Positions 33,480 to 42,540 of a stretch of 64,000 bases of DNA are shown one piece after another. The notes under the pieces were generated by a model that was given only the letters and a program-made list of their open reading frames with translations, did no database searches and was not told where the DNA came from. The stretch is from contig NZ_FMZM01000001.1 in assembly GCF_900101465.1 (NCBI RefSeq), forward strand, positions 124,001-188,000, written 5' to 3'. The DNA comes from Nocardioides lianchengensis. GTDB lineage: Bacteria; Actinomycetota; Actinomycetes; Propionibacteriales; Nocardioidaceae. Position 1 is the first letter of the stretch. Every line of letters starts with the position of its first letter. The translations under genes and the position numbers were made by a program.

Positions 33480-34820
33480 TCAGGACCGCGAGGTCGAGCC
33501 GTCGGAGTCCAGCTTCAGCTCGGCGGTCTTCTCGGACCCGTCGCGCTGGAAGGTGATGGTGACGGTGTCGCCGGGCCGGTAGGACCGGATGGTGGCGATC
33601 AGGTCGTCGGAGCTGGAGACCAGCTGGTCGTCCACCTTGGTGATGACGTCGCCGCCTTCGAGGCCGGCCTTGCCGGCTGCGGAGCCGTCACCGATCTCCT
33701 GGATCTCGGCGCCCTCGACGGTGGCCTCCGACTGCTGCTGCGGGAGCCCGCCGCCCTGACCCTGCTCGGCGCCGACGTTCGAGACCGTGATGCCCAGCCG
33801 GGCGTGGGTCGGGGTCTCGCCGTCGATGATCTGCTCGACGATCGGCATCGCGTCGTCGATCGGGATGGCGAAGCCCAGGCCGATCGAGCCGCTCTCCTGG
33901 CTGGACGACGAGGCGGTGGACTGGATCGAGGAGTTGATCCCGACCACGTGGCCGTTCATGTCGACCAGGGCGCCACCGCTGTTGCCGGGGTTGATCGCGG
34001 CGTCGGTCTGGATGGCGGGGTACGCCGTGGTGTTGCCGTTGCCGTCGGAGCCCACGTCCACCGGTCGGTTGAGCGCGCTGACGATGCCGCTGGTGACGGT
34101 CGCGTCGAGGCCGAACGGCGAGCCGATGGCCACGACGCCCTCGCCCACGGCGAGCTCGTCGGAGGACCCCAGGGTGGCCGGCGTGAGGCCGTCGACGTCC
34201 TGGGCCTGGATCACCGCGAGGTCGGTCAGCGCGTCGGTGCCGACCACCTCGGCGTCGGCCTTGGTCCCGTCGTTGAACGAGACCGAGATCTTGCCGCCCT
34301 CGCCGGCGAGCGACGCGACGTGGTTGTTGGTGAGGATCTGACCGTCGGAGCTCAGGATGATGCCCGAGCCGGACCCGGCGCCGTCGGAGCCGCTGACGTT
34401 GATCTTGACGACCGAGGGCAGCACCGAGGAGGCGACCGACTCGACCGAGCCGTCGGCGGCCGGGCCGTCCGGGGTGTCGACGACCTGCGAGGTGGTGCGG
34501 CCCGACGGGGACGCCGTCCCGCTCGCGGGCTCGTCGTCGAAGGCCGACCAGGCGGCCGCGCCCCCGACACCGGCGGCGCCACCCACGACGAGCGCGGCGG
34601 CGACGACGGCGGCCGCGAAGCCCTTGCGGCCGCGCTGGGGCGGCTGCTGCACCAGGACCTCGGTCTGCGCCGGGCCCGAGGTCGCGCCGGGGGGCGGGAA
34701 GGACGGGGGCGGCGGCGGGGGACCGAACACGGGGTGGTTCGCGGTGTCGGTCGCGGGGTCCTGCGGGGTGCCGGGGTAGACCGGCTGGGTGTCGTCGTGG
34801 TGGCGGTCGTTCATACCCAT
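33480..34820 (-). CDS. HtrA/DegP-like membrane-anchored serine protease with PDZ domain
   Basis: The 446-residue protein has a cytoplasmic Pro-rich N-terminus (residues ~1-65) and one membrane helix (~67-90). An extracytoplasmic trypsin-like domain follows, with His in TNNHVAS, Asp in LTDLAVIQ and the nucleophile in NPGNSGGALVD. A C-terminal PDZ domain (~345-440; EGGDVITKVDDQLV) completes it. This is the actinobacterial HtrA layout, acting on misfolded or regulatory substrates outside the membrane. An ATG two codons later (34814) is equally possible. It is divergent from the acyl-CoA synthetase. Confidence 0.92.
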   Translation of the reverse strand: MGMNDRHHDDTQPVYPGTPQDPATDTANHPVFGPPPPPPSFPPPGATSGPAQTEVLVQQPPQRGRKGFAAAVVAAALVVGGAAGVGGAAAWSAFDDEPASGTASPSGRTTSQVVDTPDGPAADGSVESVASSVLPSVVKINVSGSDGAGSGSGIILSSDGQILTNNHVASLAGEGGKISVSFNDGTKADAEVVGTDALTDLAVIQAQDVDGLTPATLGSSDELAVGEGVVAIGSPFGLDATVTSGIVSALNRPVDVGSDGNGNTTAYPAIQTDAAINPGNSGGALVDMNGHVVGINSSIQSTASSSSQESGSIGLGFAIPIDDAMPIVEQIIDGETPTHARLGITVSNVGAEQGQGGGLPQQQSEATVEGAEIQEIGDGSAAGKAGLEGGDVITKVDDQLVSSSDDLIATIRSYRPGDTVTITFQRDGSEKTAELKLDSDGSTSRS

Positions 34821-34894
34821 GACTGTGACCAGGAAGCCTGTGATGATGCTGAGACCGGGCTGGAAGACCGCGAAGAAGCGCCCTTGCCCCCGCC

Positions 34895-34910
34895 TGTGAT
34901 GTGGGTCACC
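34895..34910 (+). promoter_or_regulatory. Crp-like site (TGTGA-N6-TCACC)
   Basis: TGTGA at 34895-34899 and TCACC at 34906-34910 are six bases apart, one mismatch from the Crp/Fnr-family consensus. The site sits nine bases before the acyl-CoA synthetase ATG and between two divergent genes. So close to the start it would act as a repressor site for that gene. Confidence 0.45.
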
Positions 34911-34918
34911 ATCGGCGC

Positions 34919-36544
34919 ATGAACGCCACTGCCGCCCCCGAGGCCGTCGACGCCGCCACCCACACCCCCTTCGGCGCCGCGCCGGTCGCCCGCTTCGTCG
35001 ACGACCGCGTGGCCCACTGGGCCGCGACCCGCCCCGACGCCGAGTGCCTCACCTACCTCGGCCGCACCTGGACCTGGCGCGAGTGGGACGACCGCGTACG
35101 ACGGGCCGCGGGCGGGCTGCAGGCGCTCGGGATCGGCCGCGGCGACGTGGTCGCGTTCCTCGACAAGAACCACCCCGCCTGCGTTGAGATCAGCCTCGGC
35201 GCCGGGTCGCTCGGCGCGGCCAACGCGATCATCAACTGGCGTCTCGCCGGCGACGAGATCGACTACGCGGTCAACGACAGCGGGGCCCGGGTCCTGGTGG
35301 TCGGCACCGAGCTGGTGCCCGCGATCGAGAGGATCCGGGACCGGCTCACGCAGGTCGAGACGATCATCGAGGTGACCCCCGACGGCGCCGAGGGCGACGC
35401 CTACGAGGCCTTCCTCGCGGCGGCGACCCCGGTCGGGCGGTCGGCCGACGTCGAGCCCGACGACGTGTGCCTGGTGATGTACTCCTCCGGCACCACCGGG
35501 CGGCCCAAGGGCGTGATGCTCACCCACACCAACATGGTCGAGCACACCGTCTGCTCCCACGAGGGCCTCACCCTGGACGCCGACGACAAGATGATGGTGG
35601 CGATGCCGCTGTTCCACGTCGGCGGCTCGTCGTACGTCCTGCTCGGCATGCACGACGGTGTCGCGAGCGTGATGACCCGCGAGCCCGACGGGGCCTCGCT
35701 GGCCGGGGCCATCCTGAACGGTGCCAACCGCACCTTCCTGGTGCCGGCCGTGCTCGCGCAGGTCCTGCAGGCCGGGCCGGACGCCGTCCGGCTCTTCGGG
35801 GCCCTGAAGACCTACACGTACGGCGCCTCGCCCATGCCGCTCCCGCTGCTGCGCGCCGCGATGGAGGCCTGGCCCGACACCGACTTCGTGCAGGTCTACG
35901 GTCTCACCGAGGTGGCCGGCGTCGCCACCCACCTGATGCCCGAGGACCACCGCGACCCCGACCACCCCGAGCGGCTGGTCTCCGCCGGCCGGCCGATCCC
36001 GGGGGTCGAGGTCCGGATCGTCGACCCCGGCACCCTGGAGGACCTGCCGGTCGGCGAGCACGGCGAGATCTGGCTGCGCTCGAAGCAGGTCATGAAGGGG
36101 TTCCTGGGCAAGCCCGAGGAGACCGCGCAGGTGCTGGTCGACGGCGGCTGGTTCCGCACCGGCGACATGGGCAAGGTCGACGACGGCGGCTACGTCTTCG
36201 TCGAGGACCGGCTCAAGGACATGATCATCAGCGGCGGCGAGAACATCTACAGCCCCGAGATCGAGCGGGTGCTCGCCGAGCACCCGGCGGTCATGGAGGT
36301 GGCGATCATCGGCGTCCCCGACGACCGCTGGGGCGAGTCGGTGAAGGCCGTGGTCGCGCTCAAGCCCGACACCTCCGCCACCGAGGACGAGCTGATCGCG
36401 TGGTGCCGCGAGCATCTCGCCCACTACAAGTGCCCCAAGTCGGTCGACGTCCTCGACCTGCTGCCCCGCAACCCCACCGGCAAGATCCTCAAGCGCGAGC
36501 TGCGGGCGCCGTACTGGGAGGGGCGCGAACGCTCCGTGAACTGA
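34919..36544 (+). CDS. Acyl-CoA synthetase (AMP-forming, FadD-like)
   Basis: Activates a carboxylic acid to acyl-CoA through an acyl-adenylate. The 541-residue protein has the AMP motif YSSGTTGRPKGVMLTH (residues ~189-204), QVYGLTEVAG, the hinge motif GDMGKVDDGGYVFVEDRLKD and the C-terminal catalytic Lys in NPTGKILKRELR. The substrate class is unclear. The ATG at 34919 is chosen; a GTG six codons earlier (34901) would lie inside the Crp-like site. Confidence 0.88.
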   Translation: MNATAAPEAVDAATHTPFGAAPVARFVDDRVAHWAATRPDAECLTYLGRTWTWREWDDRVRRAAGGLQALGIGRGDVVAFLDKNHPACVEISLGAGSLGAANAIINWRLAGDEIDYAVNDSGARVLVVGTELVPAIERIRDRLTQVETIIEVTPDGAEGDAYEAFLAAATPVGRSADVEPDDVCLVMYSSGTTGRPKGVMLTHTNMVEHTVCSHEGLTLDADDKMMVAMPLFHVGGSSYVLLGMHDGVASVMTREPDGASLAGAILNGANRTFLVPAVLAQVLQAGPDAVRLFGALKTYTYGASPMPLPLLRAAMEAWPDTDFVQVYGLTEVAGVATHLMPEDHRDPDHPERLVSAGRPIPGVEVRIVDPGTLEDLPVGEHGEIWLRSKQVMKGFLGKPEETAQVLVDGGWFRTGDMGKVDDGGYVFVEDRLKDMIISGGENIYSPEIERVLAEHPAVMEVAIIGVPDDRWGESVKAVVALKPDTSATEDELIAWCREHLAHYKCPKSVDVLDLLPRNPTGKILKRELRAPYWEGRERSVN

Positions 36545-36665
36545 CCGGTCCACGGGGCACCACCAGTCCGCCCACAGGCCGGTAACGGCTCCTCCACAGC
36601 CCTTCCGTGCGCGCTCGCGGCCCTGCCAGGGTCACGGTGACGACGAGAACTGGGGGGGTTGTGTC

Positions 36666-39128
36666 GTGGGAGGGATCGCACGCGTCCGCGTCGCCGCACT
36701 GGCGGCGCTGGCACTCGCGCTGGCCGGACTGACGGTGACCGTGACCGGGGTGCCGGCCTCGGCCGGGACGGCCTGCGTGGACACGGTCCACCCGCTTGGC
36801 CAGGCCACCGGCTGGACCGAGTTCGTCGAGGGCGACGGCCACCGCACCTCGGAGTCGGAGGGCTCGGTCGCCTACGGCGGCAACCTCCCGACCGGCATGA
36901 CGGTCGGGTCCGACCTGACCGTGGCCAAGACCGTCCCGACCCTGGTCGTCGCGGGCAGCCACGGCGAGTGGTTCAACCTCAACAAGGGCAGCGCGTACGT
37001 CGTCCCGAAGTCGGGCGTCAACCACAACAGCGGCGGCAGCTACCTCAGCGCCAACCCGATCGACTTCGCCACCGCCTTCGCCCAGCTGCGCGCGGCCTCC
37101 ACCCAGTGGGGCGCCGCCGCGGCCACCGGCACGCTCGTCGAGCAGAGCGACGTCGTCAACCGGATCATCGTGCTGCGCGGCTCCGACCCGAAGCTCAACG
37201 TCTTCACGCTCACCCAGGCCGAGCTGACCGCCGCGAAGACCATCGCGTACGACGTCCCGACCGGTGCCGCGGTGCTCGTCAACGTCCGTGGCGCCTCCGT
37301 CAGCATCACCAGCAAGATGACCCTCACGCCGGGCGGCGCGCAGCCGACCACGGCGGGGGTCCGGGCCCGCGGGCCGTTCATCTGGAACTTCCCGGAGGCC
37401 ACCAGCCTCCGCTTCGACGTGGGCTCCGACTTCGGAGGTCACGTGATCGCGCCCCGTGCGGACGTCACCGTGCAGCTCGGCGTCCTCGTCGGGCAGGTCG
37501 TGGCGAAGTCGTTCCGCTCGCCCAACGAGACCCACGTCGCCTTCCTGCCCGCCACCGTCTGCCTGCCCGGGACGACGTCCACGCCCACCGAGCCGGAGGC
37601 GCCCGAGCAGCGCTCCGACGTCTCCGTCGCCAAGACCGTGTCGACCGCCAGCCCGCGCGGCGGCGACCAGGTCACCTACACGCTGACCGCCCGCAACCTC
37701 GGCGCCGCCGCCGCGACGGGGGTCGTCGTCCGCGACGTGCTGCCCGCCGGCGTCACGCTCGAGTCCCTGCCGAGCGGCTGCACGATCGCCGCCCGCACCG
37801 TCACCTGCGCCGCGGGCACCCTCGCCCCGGGAGCGTCGCGGTCGTACGGCGTCGCCGTGACCGCGGACCCCGTCGCCGGAGCGGGCGCTCCGGACGACCG
37901 CTGGGCGCTGCACGAGCTCACCCCGACCAAGCACGAGTGGCAGGTCGACCTGGAGCCGGGGGAGACGAGGACGGTGTCGGTCGGCTGCCCGAGGGCCGGC
38001 GCGATCCTCAGTGACGGCCAGCTCCGCGTCGACCACGTCGACCAGGGCACCGGCGCCCTCACCGACGTCCGGGTGCTGCGTCAGGAGTCCACCGGCCTCG
38101 GCACCTGGAAGGCGGTCGTGCGCAACGACGCCACCGGCCGCGCCCAGGCCAAGGCGTTCGTCGTCTGCCTGCCGCCGACGACCGAGGTCACCCAGGGCCA
38201 CCGTCACGCGCTGGACGCGGACACCAACCCCGTGACGGCGTCGTACTCCTGGGCCGCGGGGCGGCGCACCGCCACCCTGTCCTGCCCGACCGGCACCGTC
38301 CCGATCGTCCCGGGCTACACGACCACCGGCGACGCTCCGCGCTGGTCGGGGTCCGAGCCCGTGGGCGCGACCGGCTGGCGGTTCGTCTTCGACCTCGACG
38401 ACGCGACCACCGTCGTCCCGTCGATGCGCTGCCTGCGGCGCGAGGTGTCCGCGGCCGACGGCCACAGGCACGACCTGGTGCTGCAGCACGTCGCCCGGAC
38501 CGTCACCGTCCCGCCGGGCGCCGTCGTCGAGGAGCAGGTCATCTGCTCCGACCTGGCCAAGGGCATCACCGCGACCTGGTCGCTGCCCGCCGGCGTCGTC
38601 CACCTCGGTAACGACCCGCGGCTGAAGGCCCGCGCCTTCCGGCTGCTCAACACCACGGGCAGCGCCCAGCAGGTGCTCCTCGATCTGGAGTGCCTCGGCG
38701 ACCGGCCGGGTCCGGAGGTCCGCGGCCACGACCTCCCGGTGGTCGTCGACAACACCGCCACGGTCACCTCGACCTCCGAGGACGCCAATCCGGCCAACAA
38801 CAGCGCCTCGGTCTCGATGAGCGTCCAGCCCGGCGCCGTCACTGCCACCGCCCTGGCCGCCGCCGGGGCGACCGCCAAGGTCGCCGTCGTCCGCGTCGTC
38901 TCGTCCATGCCGGGCACCGGGACGGTCGTCCTGCGCTCCGGCCGCACGGTCCTCGCCCAGGGCAAGACCGCGCTGCGCGCCGGCACGGTCACGGTCGTGA
39001 CGGTGAAGCTGACCAAGAAGGGTCGCAAGGCCTTCCGCAAGCGCCGTACCGCCCGGGTGGTCGACGTCGTGGTCACCCCCGCCCGCGGCGCCCGCGACGT
39101 ACGACGGGTCGTGCTGCGGCGGAGCTGA
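36666..39128 (+). CDS. Secreted choice-of-anchor A protein with split DUF11 domain and three 88-residue repeats
   Basis: The 820-residue protein begins with a signal peptide (residues 1-33, PASAG). Residues ~40-300 form a choice-of-anchor A domain (SVAYGGNLPTG, FIWNFPEATSLRF, GHVIAPRADV). Residues ~317-402 are the first part of a DUF11 domain (VAKTVSTASPRGGDQVTYTL). Its last strand (NTATVTSTSEDANPANNSAS) appears only at ~696-715. In between are three repeats of ~88 residues (see 37875-38744). A C-terminal Ig-like, very basic region (~720-820) follows, with no LPXTG motif. It is probably a cell-surface or matrix protein. The GTG start is weakly supported by GGGGGGG upstream. Confidence 0.8.
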   Translation: MGGIARVRVAALAALALALAGLTVTVTGVPASAGTACVDTVHPLGQATGWTEFVEGDGHRTSESEGSVAYGGNLPTGMTVGSDLTVAKTVPTLVVAGSHGEWFNLNKGSAYVVPKSGVNHNSGGSYLSANPIDFATAFAQLRAASTQWGAAAATGTLVEQSDVVNRIIVLRGSDPKLNVFTLTQAELTAAKTIAYDVPTGAAVLVNVRGASVSITSKMTLTPGGAQPTTAGVRARGPFIWNFPEATSLRFDVGSDFGGHVIAPRADVTVQLGVLVGQVVAKSFRSPNETHVAFLPATVCLPGTTSTPTEPEAPEQRSDVSVAKTVSTASPRGGDQVTYTLTARNLGAAAATGVVVRDVLPAGVTLESLPSGCTIAARTVTCAAGTLAPGASRSYGVAVTADPVAGAGAPDDRWALHELTPTKHEWQVDLEPGETRTVSVGCPRAGAILSDGQLRVDHVDQGTGALTDVRVLRQESTGLGTWKAVVRNDATGRAQAKAFVVCLPPTTEVTQGHRHALDADTNPVTASYSWAAGRRTATLSCPTGTVPIVPGYTTTGDAPRWSGSEPVGATGWRFVFDLDDATTVVPSMRCLRREVSAADGHRHDLVLQHVARTVTVPPGAVVEEQVICSDLAKGITATWSLPAGVVHLGNDPRLKARAFRLLNTTGSAQQVLLDLECLGDRPGPEVRGHDLPVVVDNTATVTSTSEDANPANNSASVSMSVQPGAVTATALAAAGATAKVAVVRVVSSMPGTGTVVLRSGRTVLAQGKTALRAGTVTVVTVKLTKKGRKAFRKRRTARVVDVVVTPARGARDVRRVVLRRS
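37875..38744 (+). repeat. Three protein-level 88-residue repeats inserted in a DUF11 domain
   Basis: Within the choice-of-anchor A protein, residues ~404-693 repeat with His landmarks at 423, 512, 600 and 688 (spacing 89, 88, 88). Each unit starts KHEW, GHRHALD or GHRHDLV, with a trailing GHDL. Each holds two Cys: 441/501, 540/589 and 627/676, the last two pairs both 49 residues apart. The units look like beta-domains with one disulfide each. I recognise no named family. Confidence 0.75.
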
Positions 39129-39151
39129 TCGCCCGCCCTGCCCCGGCCCGA

Positions 39152-39236
39152 GCCCACGAACAGCGCAAATGCGCCGGTTACGGGTGAGTAGGTCGGCTAC
39201 CGGCCCGTAACCAGCGCAATTGCGCCGATCGTGGGC
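39152..39236. terminator. Long 33-bp inverted repeat between convergent genes
   Basis: Arms 39152-39184 and 39204-39236 match at 29 of 33 positions (outer GCCCACGA/TCGTGGGC, inner GGTTACGGG/CCCGTAACC) around a 19-base loop. Each arm also contains a smaller palindrome (GCGCAATTGCGC in the right arm, one mismatch in the left). It fills the junction between the surface-protein gene and the HAD gene, so it could be a bidirectional terminator or a mobile palindromic repeat. Confidence 0.65.
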
Positions 39237-39272
39237 GGCCGGCGGGCGACCCTTCGGGCGACCCGGGGCGGC

Positions 39273-39917
39273 TCAGACCGGCAGGCCGCGGGCGGTCAGT
39301 GCGGCGCGGAGCGCGACGGCGTCGGTGAAGAGGAAGCCGTGCATGCCGAGCGCGGTCGCGGCGGCGACGTTGTCGGCCCGGTCGTCGACGAAGACCAGGT
39401 TGCCGAGCGGCAGGCTGGCGCGCTCGCCGACGATGGCGAAGACCCGCGGGTCGGGCTTGGCGACGCCCTCGGTGCCGGAGACGACGATGCCGTCGAGCAG
39501 GGCCAGGAAGTCGAACATCGCCGGCGCGTGCGGCCAGAGCTCGTCGGACCAGTTGGTCAGCCCCCACTGGGGGACGCCCGCCGCGTGCAGGGCGCGTACG
39601 ACGTCGACCGTGCCCGCCACCTCGCCGACCAGCGAGAGCGGGAAGTGCTCGCGGTAGGCCCGCGCGTGCGCGGCCCAGTGCGGGTGGGTCCGGGCGACCG
39701 AGGCCTCCGCGTCGGCCCAGCGGCCACCGGCGTCCTGGACGTGGTTGTAGGCCAGGAAGTCGAAGTCGTCGGCGGCCAGGAAGCGCGCCGCCTCCGCCGC
39801 GCCGACGCCGGCCGCGATCGCCGCGGCCGGCTGCCAGTCGATCAGGACGTTGCCCAGATCCCAGACGACCCCCGACGGTGTCCCGTCGGGGGTCGTGGTG
39901 GTGGTCTGCTTGCTCAA
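39273..39917 (-). CDS. HAD-superfamily hydrolase (subfamily IA)
   Basis: The 214-residue protein has motif I WDLGNVLIDW (Asp20 as nucleophile; the second Asp of phosphatases is replaced, as in YihX-type and haloacid-dehalogenase-like members). It also has motif II GLTNWS, motif III Lys in GVAKPDPRVF and motif IV FVDDRADNV. It is probably a sugar-phosphate phosphatase. The only start giving the complete domain is a TTG at 39917, with weak support. It is read convergently to the surface-protein gene. Confidence 0.8.
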   Translation of the reverse strand: MSKQTTTTTPDGTPSGVVWDLGNVLIDWQPAAAIAAGVGAAEAARFLAADDFDFLAYNHVQDAGGRWADAEASVARTHPHWAAHARAYREHFPLSLVGEVAGTVDVVRALHAAGVPQWGLTNWSDELWPHAPAMFDFLALLDGIVVSGTEGVAKPDPRVFAIVGERASLPLGNLVFVDDRADNVAAATALGMHGFLFTDAVALRAALTARGLPV

Positions 39918-39925
39918 GCCGGTGT

Positions 39926-39978
39926 GGTCTCGGTACGCGGGTCGCGGCTTCGTTCCTCAGCCGCGCCGCTACTCGACC
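39926..39978 (-). repeat. Dispersed hairpin repeat, copy 3 (inverted; loop GAGGAACGA)
   Basis: Read on the minus strand this 53-base element starts GGTCGAGTAG and ends CCGAGACC. Its core stem is GCGGCT/AGCCGC around loop GAGGAACGA. It lies between the HAD gene and gltA. Compared with copy 1 the stem has changed on both sides so that pairing is kept. Confidence 0.7.
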
Positions 39979-39987
39979 TGGCCCGTG

Positions 39988-40017
39988 CCGCGTCGGAGCG
40001 CTGGGGCCTCGCTGCGC

Positions 40018-40040
<23 letters not shown>
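39988..40040 (-). terminator. gltA terminator overlapping the stop codon
   Basis: Perfect 17-base arms (39988-40004 and 40024-40040; CGCGTCGGAGCGCTGG core) flank a 19-base loop. The arm nearer gltA encodes its last codons (ASERW) and the stop codon falls in the loop. Confidence 0.65.
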
Positions 40041-41307
<1,267 letters not shown>

Positions 41308-41313
41308 CCTCGC

Positions 41314-41319
41314 AACTTA
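41314..41319 (-). promoter_or_regulatory. -10 box for a leaderless gltA mRNA
   Basis: On the minus strand TAAGTT, then GCGAGG, then the GTG at 41307. Confidence 0.45.
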
Positions 41320-41375
41320 TCCGTTGCCGGTAAAGCACCGACACCCGGTGTCCGCGTCACGGTCCCCTCGACGTT

Positions 41376-41405
41376 TTGACCGGCGCCTCGCGGGGCCCGT
41401 ATCTT
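41376..41405 (+). promoter_or_regulatory. Promoter of the rplM-rpsI operon
   Basis: TTGACC (41376-41381) and TATCTT (41400-41405) are 18 bases apart, the best sigma70-type match in the window. Transcription would begin near 41412, leaving a leader of about 130 bases before rplM, long enough for autoregulation by L13; no specific fold was recognised. Confidence 0.7.
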
Positions 41406-41544
41406 GAGTGGTCGCGCCCCTGCCGCTCTCTCTTCGAGGGCAGATCCGGACGAGTTCGAGCCGGGCAGTGTTCGTCAGAAGGCGCGTCTTCACCCACCCG
41501 GTCGGCAGACCGCCCGGGTCCCAACGAACGAGAAGGCTAGACCT

Positions 41545-41988
41545 GTGCCTACGTACAGCCCGAAGCCCGGGGACATCACCCGCCAGTGGCACGTCATCGA
41601 CGCCACGGACATCGTCCTCGGCAAGCTCGCCGTCACCTCGGCGAACCTCCTGCGTGGCAAGCACAAGGCGATCTTCGCTCCCCACGTCGACACCGGTGAC
41701 TTCGTCATCGTGATCAACGCGGAGAAGGTGGCCCTGTCCGGCACCAAGAAGACGACGAAGATGGCCTACCGCCACTCCGGCTACCCGGGCGGCCTCTCGG
41801 CCACCCCGATCGGTGAGCTGCTGGAGAAGGACGCCCGCAAGGCGATCGAGAAGGCCGTCTGGGGCATGCTCCCCAAGAACAAGCTCGGTCGGCAGATGCT
41901 GAAGAAGCTGAAGGTCTACTCCGGCCCGACGCACCCGCACGCGGCGCAGCAGGCCGTTCCCTTCGAGATCACCCAGATCTCCCAGTAA
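41545..41988 (+). CDS. rplM: 50S ribosomal protein L13 (uL13)
   Basis: The GTG at 41545 gives 147 residues starting [20 protein letters not shown], the normal L13 length and N-terminus. [19 protein letters not shown] and RHSGYPGGL are conserved. L13 is an early assembly protein of the 50S subunit. The frame is open from 41404, which is rejected because it crosses the promoter and leader. AGAAGG is upstream. It is co-transcribed with rpsI, 38 bases downstream. Confidence 0.96.
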   Translation: MPTYSPKPGDITRQWHVIDATDIVLGKLAVTSANLLRGKHKAIFAPHVDTGDFVIVINAEKVALSGTKKTTKMAYRHSGYPGGLSATPIGELLEKDARKAIEKAVWGMLPKNKLGRQMLKKLKVYSGPTHPHAAQQAVPFEITQISQ

Positions 41989-42026
41989 TCGCACCCGCCG
42001 AACCGAGATCTGAAGAGGATTTGACA

Positions 42027-42530
42027 GTGGCTGACACTGAGACCAACGAGGTCGAGGAGACCTTCCAGGCCGACGAGCAGGGCGTTGCCTACAGCTCCGA
42101 GAGCGCCCCGTCCGCCGACGCCCCGCTGCGTCCCGCGACCATCGCTCCGGCGGGGGCCACCGGCCGCCGCAAGGAGGCCGTCGCCCGCGTCCGCATCGTC
42201 CCCGGCACCGGCCAGTGGCGCGTGAACGGCCGGACGCTGGAGTCGTACTTCCCGAACAAGCTGCACCAGCAGGTCGTCAACGAGCCCTTCGCCGAGCTGC
42301 AGCTCGACGGGCGCTTCGACGTCATCGCCCGCATCCACGGCGGTGGCATCACCGGCCAGGCCGGCGCGCTGCGCCTCGGCGTGGCCCGCTGCCTGAACGC
42401 GATCGACGTCGAGGCCAACCGCCCGGCGCTGAAGAAGGCCGGGCTGCTCACGCGTGACGCCCGCGTCATCGAGCGCAAGAAGGCCGGCCTCAAGAAGGCC
42501 CGCAAGGCTCCGCAGTTCAGCAAGCGCTGA
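42027..42530 (+). CDS. rpsI: 30S ribosomal protein S9 with acidic N-terminal extension (uS9)
   Basis: The GTG at 42027, eight bases after AAGAGG, gives 167 residues; a TTG two codons earlier is too close to that site. Residues ~1-45 are an acidic, probably disordered extension. The S9 core follows ([28 protein letters not shown]) and ends with the conserved [12 protein letters not shown] tail, which reaches the P-site tRNA. glmM starts 10 bases after its stop. Confidence 0.95.
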   Translation: MADTETNEVEETFQADEQGVAYSSESAPSADAPLRPATIAPAGATGRRKEAVARVRIVPGTGQWRVNGRTLESYFPNKLHQQVVNEPFAELQLDGRFDVIARIHGGGITGQAGALRLGVARCLNAIDVEANRPALKKAGLLTRDARVIERKKAGLKKARKAPQFSKR

Positions 42531-42540
42531 CGTCTCCTTC

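Noticed and set aside
42021..42026. TTG at 42021 as start of rpsI
   Set aside because: The ribosome binding site is two bases from TTG but eight from the GTG at 42027, which is therefore chosen.
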